From assembly GCA_900757595.1 (NCBI GenBank), contig CAAEOL010000038.1, forward strand, positions 1-22,142: a stretch of 22,142 bases of DNA. Reading direction: 5' to 3'. This stretch comes from an uncultured Collinsella sp. (GTDB taxonomy: Bacteria > Actinomycetota > Coriobacteriia > Coriobacteriales > Coriobacteriaceae). The notes under the pieces were generated by a model, which saw only the letters and a list, made by a program, of their open reading frames with translations, did no database searches and had not been told where the DNA came from. Both the position numbers and the translations under genes were made by a program. Shown here one piece after another: positions 6,744 through 14,227 of the stretch; the first letter of the stretch is position 1, and every line of letters begins with the position of its first letter.

Positions 6744-7646
6744 ATGACCCTCCAGCAGCTTCGTTTTCTGATCGCCGTGGCAGAGTCCGGCTCAATCAAC
6801 GCCGCAGCTCAGCGCCTCTATACTGCTCAGTCCAACATCTCAAACGCCGTCAAAAGCCTGGAGCAGGAACTTCATATCGAAATTTTTACGCGCTCTAGCC
6901 GCGGTGTTGCACTCACCAACGACGGCACCGAGCTTTTGGGCTATGCGCGCCAGGTCGTAGAGCAGGCCGACATGCTCGAGGCGCGCTACGAGGACGGCGG
7001 CACTCCGCAAGCCCGCCTCGCCATTTCCGCCCAGCACTACGCCTTTTCGGTCGAGGCCTTTGTCAACGTGGTCGAGCGCTGCCGCGACAGCAAGTTCGAG
7101 TTCATCATGCGCGAGACCACCACATCGCAGATCATCGATGACGTCCGCGCGTTTCGCAGCGACATTGGCATCCTCTATCTGGACGACTTTAACGCCCGCG
7201 TTCTGCAGAAGGCTTTTGCCGATGCGCGCGCGAGCTTCCATCCCCTATTCGACGCGACGGTCCACGTCTTCGTTAGCGAGCGCCACCCGCTCGCACGCCG
7301 CCCTCAGCTGTCCCTTGCCGACCTCACACCCTATACGCGTTATAGCTTTGAGCAGGGAACCTCAAACTCCTTCTATTACGCCGAGGAACCTTTTAGCTAT
7401 ATCCCTTGCGACCGCAACATACGAATCTCGGACCGCGGAACACTTACTAACTTACTTATCACGTCGAACGGCTACACCCTGTCGACCGGTGTCCTCTCCA
7501 ATGAAATGCAATGGGGTATGGCATCGATCCCGTTAGCAGACGCCCCAACGATGCACGTAGGCTATATCATGCACGACGAGCGCAAGCCCTCTCCCCTCTT
7601 GCAGCAATACCTCGACGAGCTCAACCGCATCATCCATGCCAACTAA
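6744..7646 (+). CDS. LysR-family transcriptional regulator
   Basis: This 300-residue protein has the classic N-terminal winged helix-turn-helix, MTLQQLRFLIAVAESGSINAAAQRLYTAQSNISNAVKSLEQEL (residues 1-43, cited in part), followed by a linker helix and a periplasmic-binding-protein-like effector domain. AAAGGA (6729-6734) lies 9 bases before ATG 6744. It is divergent from metY with a shared 274-base region containing an ATC-N9-GAT site, so metY is its most likely target. In CysB-like systems the inducer is O-acetylserine or a similar sulfur-pathway metabolite; that is by analogy only, as the effector domain gives no direct clue. Confidence 0.92.
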   Translation: MTLQQLRFLIAVAESGSINAAAQRLYTAQSNISNAVKSLEQELHIEIFTRSSRGVALTNDGTELLGYARQVVEQADMLEARYEDGGTPQARLAISAQHYAFSVEAFVNVVERCRDSKFEFIMRETTTSQIIDDVRAFRSDIGILYLDDFNARVLQKAFADARASFHPLFDATVHVFVSERHPLARRPQLSLADLTPYTRYSFEQGTSNSFYYAEEPFSYIPCDRNIRISDRGTLTNLLITSNGYTLSTGVLSNEMQWGMASIPLADAPTMHVGYIMHDERKPSPLLQQYLDELNRIIHAN

Positions 7647-7745
7647 CTGTCGGAAGACGGGGTAGAAATCGTAGATTGCTAGCCCCCGGCGGGCATGGCG
7701 CTACAATGGTCACTTACACGAAACGTACCCAACGAAAGGAAGCCC

Positions 7746-8231
7746 GTGAAGGTCATCATCTATACCGACGGCTCGGCCCGATCAAATCCGGGACGCGGCG
7801 GCTACGGCGCCGTGCTCAAATACACCAGCCCCGCCGGCAAGACCTTCACCTCCGAGCTTTCGCGTGGCTACGCCAAGACTACCAACAACCGCATGGAGCT
7901 CATGGCGGTCATCGTGGCGCTCGAGGCGCTCAACCGCCCCTGCGACGTCGAAGTCCATTCCGATTCGCAGTACGTCGTCAACGCCTTCAACAAACACTGG
8001 ATCGACGGCTGGAAAAAGCGCGGGTGGAAAACCGCCAACAAGCAGCCCGTTAAAAACCGCGACCTGTGGGAGCGCCTACTTGCCGCAAAAAGCAAGCATA
8101 AGGTGGAGTTCATCTGGGTTAAGGGTCACGCCGGCCACGAGCTCAACGAACGCTGCGATGAGCTCGCCACCACGGCGGCCGACGGCAGCAACCTCGATAT
8201 CGATACCGGCTTTAACGAGAGCGACCTGTAA
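7746..8231 (+). CDS. rnhA: Ribonuclease HI
   Basis: This 161-residue enzyme cleaves the RNA strand of RNA-DNA hybrids, removing R-loops and primer RNA. The start is GTG 7746, 5 bases after AAAGGA; an in-frame ATG at 7695 adds an unlike 17-residue stretch. The catalytic residues are visible: D8 (IYTDGSARSNPGRGGYG), E51 (NNRMELMAV), D73 (HSDSQYVVNA) and D138 (RCDELA), with H131 in KGHAGHELNERCD. The basic handle WKKRGWKTANKQPVKNRDLWERL (residues 89-111) is the hybrid-binding segment of E. coli-type enzymes. The C-terminus has a short acidic tail. It is monocistronic or leads into the oxidoreductase 75 bases downstream. Confidence 0.95.
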   Translation: MKVIIYTDGSARSNPGRGGYGAVLKYTSPAGKTFTSELSRGYAKTTNNRMELMAVIVALEALNRPCDVEVHSDSQYVVNAFNKHWIDGWKKRGWKTANKQPVKNRDLWERLLAAKSKHKVEFIWVKGHAGHELNERCDELATTAADGSNLDIDTGFNESDL

Positions 8232-8306
8232 CGGCGTTTTCGCACGCTATTTCCTGCCCCCTCGCGCTACACTCATCCTGTAAACCGAACGGCACGAGGG
8301 GGATAC

Positions 8307-9413
8307 ATGCTGCGTATAGCGACCATCGGCACATCCATGATTACCGACGACTTTATCCAGGTCGTCAACGCCAACGACCAAGCCGCGTTTGTGGGCACGC
8401 TCTCGCGCGATGCCGAGCGCGGCGCCGCCTTTACCGCCGAACACGGCGGCGAGCGTAACTTCACCGCACTTGACGAGCTTGCGTCCGCCGTCGACGTCGA
8501 CGCCGTCTATATCGGCAGCCCTAACGCACTTCACTACGAGCAGGCCCTTGCCTGCATCGCCGGTGGCAAGCACGTCATCGTCGAGAAACCCTTCTGCGCC
8601 ACCGAAGCGCAGGCGCTGGAAGTCTTCCGCGCTGCCGAGGCAGCAGGTGTCGTGGCTCTCGAGGCCATGCGTCCCCTCCACGATCCCGCCTTCCACGCCA
8701 TCGAGGACGCCCTGGGCGAGATCGCCCCCATCCGCCGCGCCTCATTGCGCTTTGGCAAGTATTCCTCGCGCTACAACGAGATTCTCGCGGGACGCGCCAC
8801 CAATATCTTCGACTGCAATATGGCATCGGGTTCCCTCATGGACATTGGCGTCTACACCGTCGAGCCCATGGTCGAGATCTTTGGCATGCCCTCCGGCCTT
8901 ACGAGCATGACCACTCTGCTCGATCCCACCACGCGACAGCTCACGCACGGCCCCATCGATGGCTGCGGTTCCATCCTCGCCAGCTACGGCGGTGGCCGTA
9001 TCTCCGTCGAGCTCGCGCACTCCAAAATTACGAATGACCTGCTGCCCTCGCAGATCGAAGGCGAGCGTGGCACTATCCAGATCGACCATCTGTCCACGCC
9101 CCGCAACGTCCGCATCGACTATCGCGGCGACGTCGCACGCGGCTCGGCGACCGAGGCACCGCGCGAACAGGGAGACAACGGCCGCGTGCTCGACCTGCCC
9201 AAATCGAGCAACACTATGGAATACGAACTCACAGACTTTATCACCGCCATCGGCGGCATCGATAACGTTAAGGAAGAGATTTGGGAGACCCCGGCGGGAC
9301 GCCACGAGCTTGGCCACTACCGCGATGTCACACTCGTCTCACTGCGCATCATGGATGCCGTGCGCCAGCAGGCCGGCATAACCTTCCCGGCCGACGCAGG
9401 CAAGCAGGCATAG
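8307..9413 (+). CDS. Gfo/Idh/MocA-family oxidoreductase
   Basis: This 368-residue protein starts at ATG 8307 behind GAGGGGGA. The N-terminal Rossmann domain begins MLRIATIGTSMITDDF; here the usual GxGxxG is replaced by GTSMIT, seen in a subset of the family. DAVYIGSPNALHYEQALACI is the conserved strand-loop-helix, and K94 in HVIVEKPFC is the catalytic lysine of the EKP motif. The C-terminal alpha/beta domain contains GSLMDIGVYTVEPMVEIFG, the usual metal-free substrate-site region. It probably oxidises or reduces a sugar or polyol with NAD(P); the substrate is unknown. The acylphosphatase gene begins 2 bases after its stop, so the two are cotranscribed and probably translationally coupled. Confidence 0.92.
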   Translation: MLRIATIGTSMITDDFIQVVNANDQAAFVGTLSRDAERGAAFTAEHGGERNFTALDELASAVDVDAVYIGSPNALHYEQALACIAGGKHVIVEKPFCATEAQALEVFRAAEAAGVVALEAMRPLHDPAFHAIEDALGEIAPIRRASLRFGKYSSRYNEILAGRATNIFDCNMASGSLMDIGVYTVEPMVEIFGMPSGLTSMTTLLDPTTRQLTHGPIDGCGSILASYGGGRISVELAHSKITNDLLPSQIEGERGTIQIDHLSTPRNVRIDYRGDVARGSATEAPREQGDNGRVLDLPKSSNTMEYELTDFITAIGGIDNVKEEIWETPAGRHELGHYRDVTLVSLRIMDAVRQQAGITFPADAGKQA

Positions 9414-9415
9414 CT

Positions 9416-9826
9416 ATGGGCCTCTTCGATACGTTCTTCTCCAGCGTCACCGGCGGCAGTCGAGAGCCTCAAAAACCATCAAACGTCGAGCTCGAGCTGC
9501 GCCGCAGGCTTACTGTGCTCGCAAGCGACGAGGCCACTCAAGACACTCCCCTGCGCTATTTCCTGCGCTGGGCGGGGCAAGTCCAGGGCGTTGGCTTTCG
9601 CTTTACCAACACCAACCTCGCGCAGGCACGCGCGCTCACCGGCTGGGTGCGTAACATGGAAGACGGCTCAGTCGAGATGGAGATACAGGGGGCTCCGGCA
9701 AATATCCTATCTCATCTCGAGGCGCTTCATGCCTCCTACGAGCGTATGGGAACGCGTTTTCGCCTCGTAGACGCCCAGGCCCGAGCCCCACTTGCCAATG
9801 AAGACGGTTTCACGCCTCGTTATTAG
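9416..9826 (+). CDS. acyP: Acylphosphatase with N-terminal extension
   Basis: The last 90 residues of this 136-residue protein are an acylphosphatase, which hydrolyses carboxyl-phosphate bonds such as those of acetyl phosphate or carbamoyl phosphate. The signature RWAGQVQGVGFRFTN gives catalytic R62, and GWVRNMEDGSVEMEIQG gives catalytic N80. Usual family members are about 90 residues; here about 46 extra residues precede the domain, rich in charged and polar residues (MGLFDTFFSSVTGGSREPQK, then ELELRRRLTV). The start ATG 9416 is 2 bases after the upstream stop with no strong ribosome site. A later start inside the extension is possible, but no better start was seen. Confidence 0.88.
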   Translation: MGLFDTFFSSVTGGSREPQKPSNVELELRRRLTVLASDEATQDTPLRYFLRWAGQVQGVGFRFTNTNLAQARALTGWVRNMEDGSVEMEIQGAPANILSHLEALHASYERMGTRFRLVDAQARAPLANEDGFTPRY

Positions 9827-9836
9827 TATTGTGTGC

Positions 9837-9854
9837 TAAATACGGTATCATTTA
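9837..9854. promoter_or_regulatory. Small dyad upstream of the Fur-family gene
   Basis: TAAAT and ATTTA flank 8 bases, about 34 bases before the start of the regulator. Fur/PerR operators are A+T-rich dyads, so this could be an autoregulatory site, but the arms are only 5 bases and it does not match the PerR box closely. Confidence 0.2.
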
Positions 9855-9887
9855 CCTACGACCGTTGATAGAAAAGAGGCGAGGCGC

Positions 9888-10268
9888 ATGGCGGTGCAAA
9901 GAAGGAATACCAAACAGCGAAAGCTGGTTCTTGACGCCGTGCGCCAAAGCTATAACCATCCCACCGCCGACGAAATCTACAACGTCGTGCGCGCGCAGGA
10001 TGACAAAATCAGCCGCGGCACGGTCTACCGCAACCTCAATCTCTTGGCCGACGCCGGCGAGATTCTCTCCATCAAGACGCCGGGCGGTAGCCGCTTCGAT
10101 CGCACCATCGAGCCGCACGCACATATCATCTGCACCTCGTGCAGCCGCGTCATCGACGTACCGCTCCCCTTCGATGCCCAGCTCGACGCCAAGGCGTCCG
10201 AGCAAATCGGCTGGCACGTCACGTCGCACTACACCATCTTCGAGGGTCTCTGCCCCGACTGCCGGTAA
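9888..10268 (+). CDS. Fur-family regulator, PerR-like
   Basis: This 126-residue metal-dependent repressor has a winged helix (residues 8-62, with ISRGTVYRNLNLLADAGEI as recognition helix region) and a C-terminal dimerisation domain. Two CxxC pairs, C82/C85 and C122/C125, form the structural zinc site. The regulatory-metal ligands of Bacillus PerR (H37, D85, H91, H93, D104) align by eye with H24, D71, H77, H79 and D90. The Asp at the last position, rather than Glu, is typical of peroxide-sensing PerR. A role in peroxide defence is therefore likely in an anaerobe, but no target gene such as rubrerythrin or peroxidase is in the window. It starts at ATG 9888 after AGAGGCGAGG. Fur, Zur or other subtypes are not excluded. 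Confidence 0.88.
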   Translation: MAVQRRNTKQRKLVLDAVRQSYNHPTADEIYNVVRAQDDKISRGTVYRNLNLLADAGEILSIKTPGGSRFDRTIEPHAHIICTSCSRVIDVPLPFDAQLDAKASEQIGWHVTSHYTIFEGLCPDCR

Positions 10269-10270
10269 AT

Positions 10271-10343
10271 GTTTGGGACATGCCTTAAATCCACCTTTTC
10301 GCACTTTGCAGCAAAAAATAGATTTCTAGGTATGTCCCGAAAA
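10271..10343. repeat. Long imperfect palindrome between convergent genes
   Basis: GGGACATGCCT (10275-10285) plus AAATC (10287-10291) pair with GATTT (10321-10325) plus AGGTATGTCCC (10328-10338), with one G-T pair and a small bulge, around a loop of 29 bases. It lies exactly between the convergent stops of the Fur-family and HAD genes, so it may act as a two-way terminator. The GGGACAT/ATGTCCC core recurs in the palindrome at 16561-16642. Confidence 0.65.
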
Positions 10344-10344
10344 C

Positions 10345-11142
10345 CTACTCGGCGAGCAGACGGTGCAGTTCCTCTTCGACCGTGCGCACGTAGCGGACGC
10401 GGTCGTTGATGCCACGCATAGAGGGATTGCAGCTCTCCATTAGATAAGGATGGCCCACTACGTTGAGCATGTCACGGTCGTTTTCGTTATCGCCAAACGC
10501 CATCATCTCATCGGGCGAAATACCCAGGGCGCGACCGTAATCGGCAAGCGCGGAGCCCTTGCCCGAACCAAAACCGATAAAGTCCGTCCATTCGGTTCCC
10601 GATGTCATGACATCGACTCGATCGCTAAAGTGGCGCTCGAAATACTCCAGGGCCGCCGGCTGCTCCGCCTCGGGCGTCTGGAAGGCAATCTTAATGACGT
10701 CCTCGTCGATGTCCTCGGGACGGTCGACCACCGCCACATCGCAGTGGACCTCATAGCGCAGGTGGTCAACAAACGCATCGTTGCCGCTCATGGTGTAGAG
10801 GTGCCCCTCACACGAAAGGGTCACGTCGACATGGGGATACGCAACCACGGCATTCGCGATATCCATAGCAAGGCCACGCTCCATGGAACGCTTGACAACG
10901 GCATGCCCCTCGCTCATCACCAGGGCTCCGTTTTCGCATACGTAGGCGAGCTCATCGGCCACCGGGGCAAACAGGTAGCGCAAGCTCGCATATTGACGGC
11001 CACTCGCCGGCATAAACACGATACCGCGACGATGCAGCTCATCGATGAGCTCAAAGGCCTCGGAACGCGGCTCGCGCTCCCCCGGATGCAGCAACGTGCC
11101 GTCCAAATCACATGCAATCAGCTTGATTCCCTCAAGACCCAT
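10345..11142 (-). CDS. HAD-superfamily hydrolase, Cof type (subclass IIB)
   Basis: I place the start at ATG 11142, 6-7 bases after GGGGGA; the frame extends to 11217, but that extension runs through a 16-base palindrome and has no ribosome site. The 265-residue product begins MGLEGIKLIACDLDGTLLHP, where D12 and D14 are the nucleophile and acid of HAD motif I. MPASGRQ is motif II. Near the C-terminus GSGKGSAL is motif III and FGDNENDRDML is motif IV with its Mg-binding aspartates. The long insert between motifs II and III is the type IIB cap. Such Cof/YidA enzymes dephosphorylate sugar phosphates, pyridoxal phosphate or flavin precursors; the substrate cannot be predicted. Confidence 0.93.
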   Translation of the reverse strand: MGLEGIKLIACDLDGTLLHPGEREPRSEAFELIDELHRRGIVFMPASGRQYASLRYLFAPVADELAYVCENGALVMSEGHAVVKRSMERGLAMDIANAVVAYPHVDVTLSCEGHLYTMSGNDAFVDHLRYEVHCDVAVVDRPEDIDEDVIKIAFQTPEAEQPAALEYFERHFSDRVDVMTSGTEWTDFIGFGSGKGSALADYGRALGISPDEMMAFGDNENDRDMLNVVGHPYLMESCNPSMRGINDRVRYVRTVEEELHRLLAE

Positions 11143-11170
11143 ATGCTTCCCCCAAAGCATCTCATCAACA

Positions 11171-11213
11171 GCAAGACGGACCTTGATTGGTCGCCCCTCA
11201 AGGTCCGTCTTGC
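11171..11213 (-). terminator. Perfect 16-base inverted repeat between the UreE-like and HAD genes
   Basis: GCAAGACGGACCTTGA (11171-11186) and TCAAGGTCCGTCTTGC (11198-11213) are exact complements around an 11-base loop. On the minus strand it follows the stop of the UreE-like gene by 13 bases, so a terminator is likely, although the tail TGTTGATGAG is not a good T-run. It may instead be an RNA-stability or dispersed palindromic element. Confidence 0.6.
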
Positions 11214-11225
11214 GCATACGCGCGC

Positions 11226-11804
11226 TTAGCCGCGCGTCTTTTTTACGATCGTAAAGTCGGGAGCCATGCTCACGACGACCTCCGCCGCACTCGACGCAAA
11301 GCGCCGGTCCGCATCGAGTTCACGGGTAACCACCGAGAGCCGAACGCCCTCGACACCCCGGAGCATGCGGCCCAAAACGGGCTGCACCGGTGTATACATG
11401 CGCACGGTATGCTCGTCCGAGTCGCCCCGGAAGAGCGGCGCATGCATGTTGCCAATCTCCCAGCACGCATGCGCGAGCGCAATCGGGTCCATGCGGTCAA
11501 CTTCGACCAAATAAACCTCGGCGCTGCGCAGGCACACGACAACCGCCACGGGCACCATGCCCGAACGGTCGATAGCAAGTACGTCGCCATCGGCAAGACG
11601 ACCGCCGTCGGCAGCATCCAGCCGAACATCGACCGTGCGCCCCAGCTCCGTCACGCCCACAAACGCGCATACATCAGCCTGGTCCCAATCGAGCAGCAGC
11701 TCGTCAACTTCAAAGACGCCGCCCAGCTTCCGGCGAAGCAGGAGTTCATAGGACGGATCGTTGAGATTTCCGAGACACGCTGTCGAAACCAGATTCACAG
11801 GCAC
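11226..11804 (-). CDS. UreE-like protein without a urease cluster
   Basis: This 192-residue protein starts at GTG 11804, only 3 bases after the stop of the slyD-like gene, within GAGG-rich sequence that can serve as its ribosome site. The N-terminal half (about 55-105) has VDVRLDAADGGRLADGDVLAID, which matches the peptide-binding domain of the urease accessory protein UreE ('R-x-x-x-x-L-x-x-G-x-x-L-x-x-G-D-x-L'). The second half has DPIALAHACWEIGNMHAPLF and YTPVQPVLGRMLRGVEG, which match the UreE metal-binding domain. H121 in GNMH corresponds to the dimer-interface nickel ligand H96 of Klebsiella UreE. The His-rich C-terminal tail of many UreE proteins is absent. No urease structural gene or ureD/F/G is present here, so the client enzyme is unknown. 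Identification is by motif reading; moderate certainty. Confidence 0.65.
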   Translation of the reverse strand: MPVNLVSTACLGNLNDPSYELLLRRKLGGVFEVDELLLDWDQADVCAFVGVTELGRTVDVRLDAADGGRLADGDVLAIDRSGMVPVAVVVCLRSAEVYLVEVDRMDPIALAHACWEIGNMHAPLFRGDSDEHTVRMYTPVQPVLGRMLRGVEGVRLSVVTRELDADRRFASSAAEVVVSMAPDFTIVKKTRG

Positions 11805-11807
11805 AGC

Positions 11808-12236
11808 CTAGTCCTCGACCTCAACGAGCTCGATATCAAAGTTGAGGTCCTTGCCGGCCAGCTCGTGGTTGGCGTCGAGCGTCACGGCCTCGGGCGTTAC
11901 ATCGATGACCACGGCGGGGACGGGCATACCGCTCGGCGTGGACAGGAAGAGCTTCATGCCCTTCTCGATCTGCTCGATGTTGGGAACCTGTTCGGCCGGG
12001 AAGGTCAGAACCATCTCGGGATTGTGCTCGCCGTAGGCATCGGCAGCAGGAATGTGCACGGTCTTCTTCTCGCCCACCTGCATGTCGACAACAGCGGCGT
12101 CGAAGCCCTTGATCATCTGGCCGGCGCCGCAGGTGAACTCCAGCGGCTCGCCGCGATCGTAGGAGCTATCGAACTGTGTGCCGTCGTCGAGCGTGCCGCG
12201 ATAATGAGTCTTGACCTTCTTGCCCTGGTTGGACAT
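11808..12236 (-). CDS. slyD: FKBP-type peptidyl-prolyl cis-trans isomerase, SlyD-like
   Basis: This 142-residue cytoplasmic isomerase and chaperone starts at ATG 12236, with GGAGGT upstream. An upstream in-frame ATG at 12266 lies before that ribosome site and is rejected. THYRGTLDDGTQFDSSYDRGEPLEFTCGAGQMIKGFDAAV (residues 10-49, cited in part) is the FKBP core, interrupted by the insert-in-flap domain (about 65-125, from PAADAYGEHNPEMV to VTLDANH) that defines SlyD. The fold is completed by HELAGKDLNFDIELVEV. The His/Cys-rich nickel-binding tail of E. coli SlyD is missing; the protein ends VEVED. SlyD aids nickel delivery to hydrogenase in E. coli, and the next gene encodes a UreE-like nickel-type metallochaperone. 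Confidence 0.92.
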   Translation of the reverse strand: MSNQGKKVKTHYRGTLDDGTQFDSSYDRGEPLEFTCGAGQMIKGFDAAVVDMQVGEKKTVHIPAADAYGEHNPEMVLTFPAEQVPNIEQIEKGMKLFLSTPSGMPVPAVVIDVTPEAVTLDANHELAGKDLNFDIELVEVED

Positions 12237-12356
12237 GGAAACCTCCGTGATAAGGGCGGCGCACAACGCGGGCCGCCATGAACATATGGCGCTAACTATA
12301 CCCTAGTCATACAATTCAAAGACAGTTTGCAAAGAAACGCTGCAACCGGAGGAACC

Positions 12357-13370
12357 ATGGCATATCCCGTATTTGACCTACACTGCGACACCGCCGACCG
12401 CATCGGCTGGGCCACGCTCGATCTCGACCTGCGCTTTACCGCCGGCACCGACGGTTATTTCCCCGGCGACGAAACGCATCCGCAAGATTTCGACCTCATC
12501 GAGGGCAACGCCTGCGCCATCTCGCTCGCAAAGATCGGCAACACGCCGTGGGCACAGTGCTTCGCCACGTTTGTCCCCGATGAGATTCCCACCGCCCACG
12601 CTGCGCGCTTCCAGGCGCAGATCATGGCGCACATGAGCGGCCAGGCAATGCTCAACCACGACCGCATGGTCAACGTACGCAGCGCGGCAGACATTCGCCC
12701 TGCGCTCAAGGACGGCAAGGTCGCTTGCATCCACACCATCGAAAACGCGACGTTCTTTGCCGAAGACCCCGCGCTGATCGAGGTGCTCAAGAGCTTGGGC
12801 GTACTCATGTCATCACTCAGCTGGAACGCGCAGGGACCGCTCGCGAGCGGCCACGACACCCACGCCGGCCTCACCGCCGCCGGCATCGAGGCGCTTACGC
12901 AGATGGAGCACGCCGGCATGGCACTTGACGTCTCCCACCTCAACGATGAGTGCTTTGACGAGGTCGCCGCCCGCGCCACGCGTCCCTTCGTCGCCAGCCA
13001 CTCCAACTCCCGTGCGGTTTGCGGCGCCAAACGCAACCTTACCGACGACCAGTTCCGCACCATTCGCGACATGGGTGGCATCGTCGGCCTCAACTACTGC
13101 AGCGAGTTCCTTTCCAACGACGCAACCGACAAGACCGCCGCAGACGTCACCTTCGACCAGCTGGCGGCACATATCGAGCACTGGCTCGACCTGGGCGGCG
13201 AGGACGTCATCGCGCTCGGCGGCGACTGGGACGGCGCCACTGTGCCCGCTTTCCTCTCCGATGCCAGCAAGATGCCCGAGTTCCAGAACATGCTTTCCAA
13301 GCATTTTGGCAAGACCGTGATGCAAAAGCTCTGCAGCGACAACGCGCTTGCCTTCTTCGAGCGTTATTAA
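12357..13370 (+). CDS. Membrane dipeptidase family protein (peptidase M19)
   Basis: This 337-residue zinc dipeptidase hydrolyses dipeptides, in some members including D-amino-acid or beta-lactam-like substrates. ATG 12357 has GGAGGA 3-4 bases upstream; the in-frame ATG at 12327 has no such site. The metal ligands of M19 enzymes are visible: H9 and D11 (DLHCDT), bridging E129 (IHTIENA), H194 (LDVSHLND) and H215 (VASHSNSRAVCGAKRNLTDDQ). The D290 segment (ALGGDWDG) is the conserved substrate-site aspartate. No signal peptide is seen, so it acts in the cytoplasm despite the family name. It probably processes imported peptides, in keeping with an amino-acid-fermenting gut anaerobe (inference). Confidence 0.94.
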   Translation: MAYPVFDLHCDTADRIGWATLDLDLRFTAGTDGYFPGDETHPQDFDLIEGNACAISLAKIGNTPWAQCFATFVPDEIPTAHAARFQAQIMAHMSGQAMLNHDRMVNVRSAADIRPALKDGKVACIHTIENATFFAEDPALIEVLKSLGVLMSSLSWNAQGPLASGHDTHAGLTAAGIEALTQMEHAGMALDVSHLNDECFDEVAARATRPFVASHSNSRAVCGAKRNLTDDQFRTIRDMGGIVGLNYCSEFLSNDATDKTAADVTFDQLAAHIEHWLDLGGEDVIALGGDWDGATVPAFLSDASKMPEFQNMLSKHFGKTVMQKLCSDNALAFFERY

Positions 13371-13386
13371 TTTCACATCCCTTGAG

Positions 13387-13422
13387 CGGGCCGGCATGCC
13401 GAACGGTCGACATGCCGGCCCG
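13387..13422 (+). terminator. Perfect 12-base hairpin after the dipeptidase gene
   Basis: CGGGCCGGCATG (13387-13398) and CATGCCGGCCCG (13411-13422) are exact complements around a 12-base loop. There is no T-run, so it may terminate weakly or protect the dipeptidase mRNA. It ends about 11 bases before the ribosome site of the next gene, which could still be cotranscribed. Confidence 0.55.
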
Positions 13423-13444
13423 TCCCCAATCTGAAGGACCGCTT

Positions 13445-14221
13445 TTGACGCAGCAGCTTACGATTTCCGTATCCCGACCGGATGGGACGCCCATCCCCGT
13501 CGTCGTCACCAAAAAGCGCGTCAAGAACTTCAACCTGCGCGTCACATCGAGTGGTGAGGTCCACGCCAGTGCACCGCTCGGCGCCAGCCGCGAGCGCATC
13601 GAAGCGTTTGTAAAGCGCAACAGTGCCTGGATTGTCAACCGACTTGCCCAGCGTGAGCGACGTCAGGCGACGGCGCGAGAGTCGCTCAGTCCCTCGTCCA
13701 TCATTGCACTTTGGGGCAAGCCCATCACGGTACAGGATGCGCTCGATCACAACTTTGCATCACCCGCACCGCGACCCAAACAGGCCACCTTCGCAAGTTT
13801 TATGGGTACCGATAAATCGGATGAAAGCCCACAGACCAAGCGGCACGCAATCCTCGACGGCCTAACGTCCGATGAGCTCCAAGCCCACATCGACCAGCTC
13901 TATACGTCGGAAGTCACATCGGCGCTGCGCGATATGGTGCACGCATACGAAATCGCAATGGGTGTCGCCGTTTCTCGCGTTTCCGTACGCAGCATGAAAA
14001 CGCGTTGGGGCTCATGCACTCCCAAATCCGGCGCCATTCGCATCGCACGCGAACTTGCCGCCTATCCCATCGAATGCCTCGACATGGTTGTCGCCCACGA
14101 GCTCGTCCACTTGCTCGAGCCAAGCCACAACCAGCGGTTCCACGTCCTGCTCGACACATACTGCCCCAACAATAGAGCACTGTCCCAGCGGCTCAAGCAG
14201 CCACCCATAGAGACATATTAG
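13445..14221 (+). CDS. YgjP-like (SprT-related) zinc metallopeptidase
   Basis: I place the start at TTG 13445, 6 bases after GAAGGA; an in-frame ATG at 13409 falls in the loop of the preceding hairpin. The 258-residue product has a beta-rich N-terminal part (VTKKRVKNFNLRVTSSGEVHASAPLG) typical of the YgjP family, then the conserved RVSVRSMKTRWGSCTPKSGAIRIARELAAYPIECLDMVVAHELVHLLEPSHNQRF region (residues 178-232, cited for its motifs). HELVH (H218, E219, H222) is the gluzincin zinc site, with H228 in PSHNQRF a likely third ligand. The WGSC motif is diagnostic of YgjP proteins. The stretch at about 105-140 (SPAPRPKQ...KSDESPQTKR) looks like a disordered insert. Function in the cell is unknown; a protease role is likely. 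It is convergent with folB, 6 bases away. Confidence 0.88.
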   Translation: MTQQLTISVSRPDGTPIPVVVTKKRVKNFNLRVTSSGEVHASAPLGASRERIEAFVKRNSAWIVNRLAQRERRQATARESLSPSSIIALWGKPITVQDALDHNFASPAPRPKQATFASFMGTDKSDESPQTKRHAILDGLTSDELQAHIDQLYTSEVTSALRDMVHAYEIAMGVAVSRVSVRSMKTRWGSCTPKSGAIRIARELAAYPIECLDMVVAHELVHLLEPSHNQRFHVLLDTYCPNNRALSQRLKQPPIETY

Positions 14222-14227
14222 TACCGG

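Noticed and set aside
11187..12281. A 364-codon plus-strand frame opposite the slyD and ureE-like genes
   Set aside because: The minus-strand products match known families and have ribosome sites; this frame does not.
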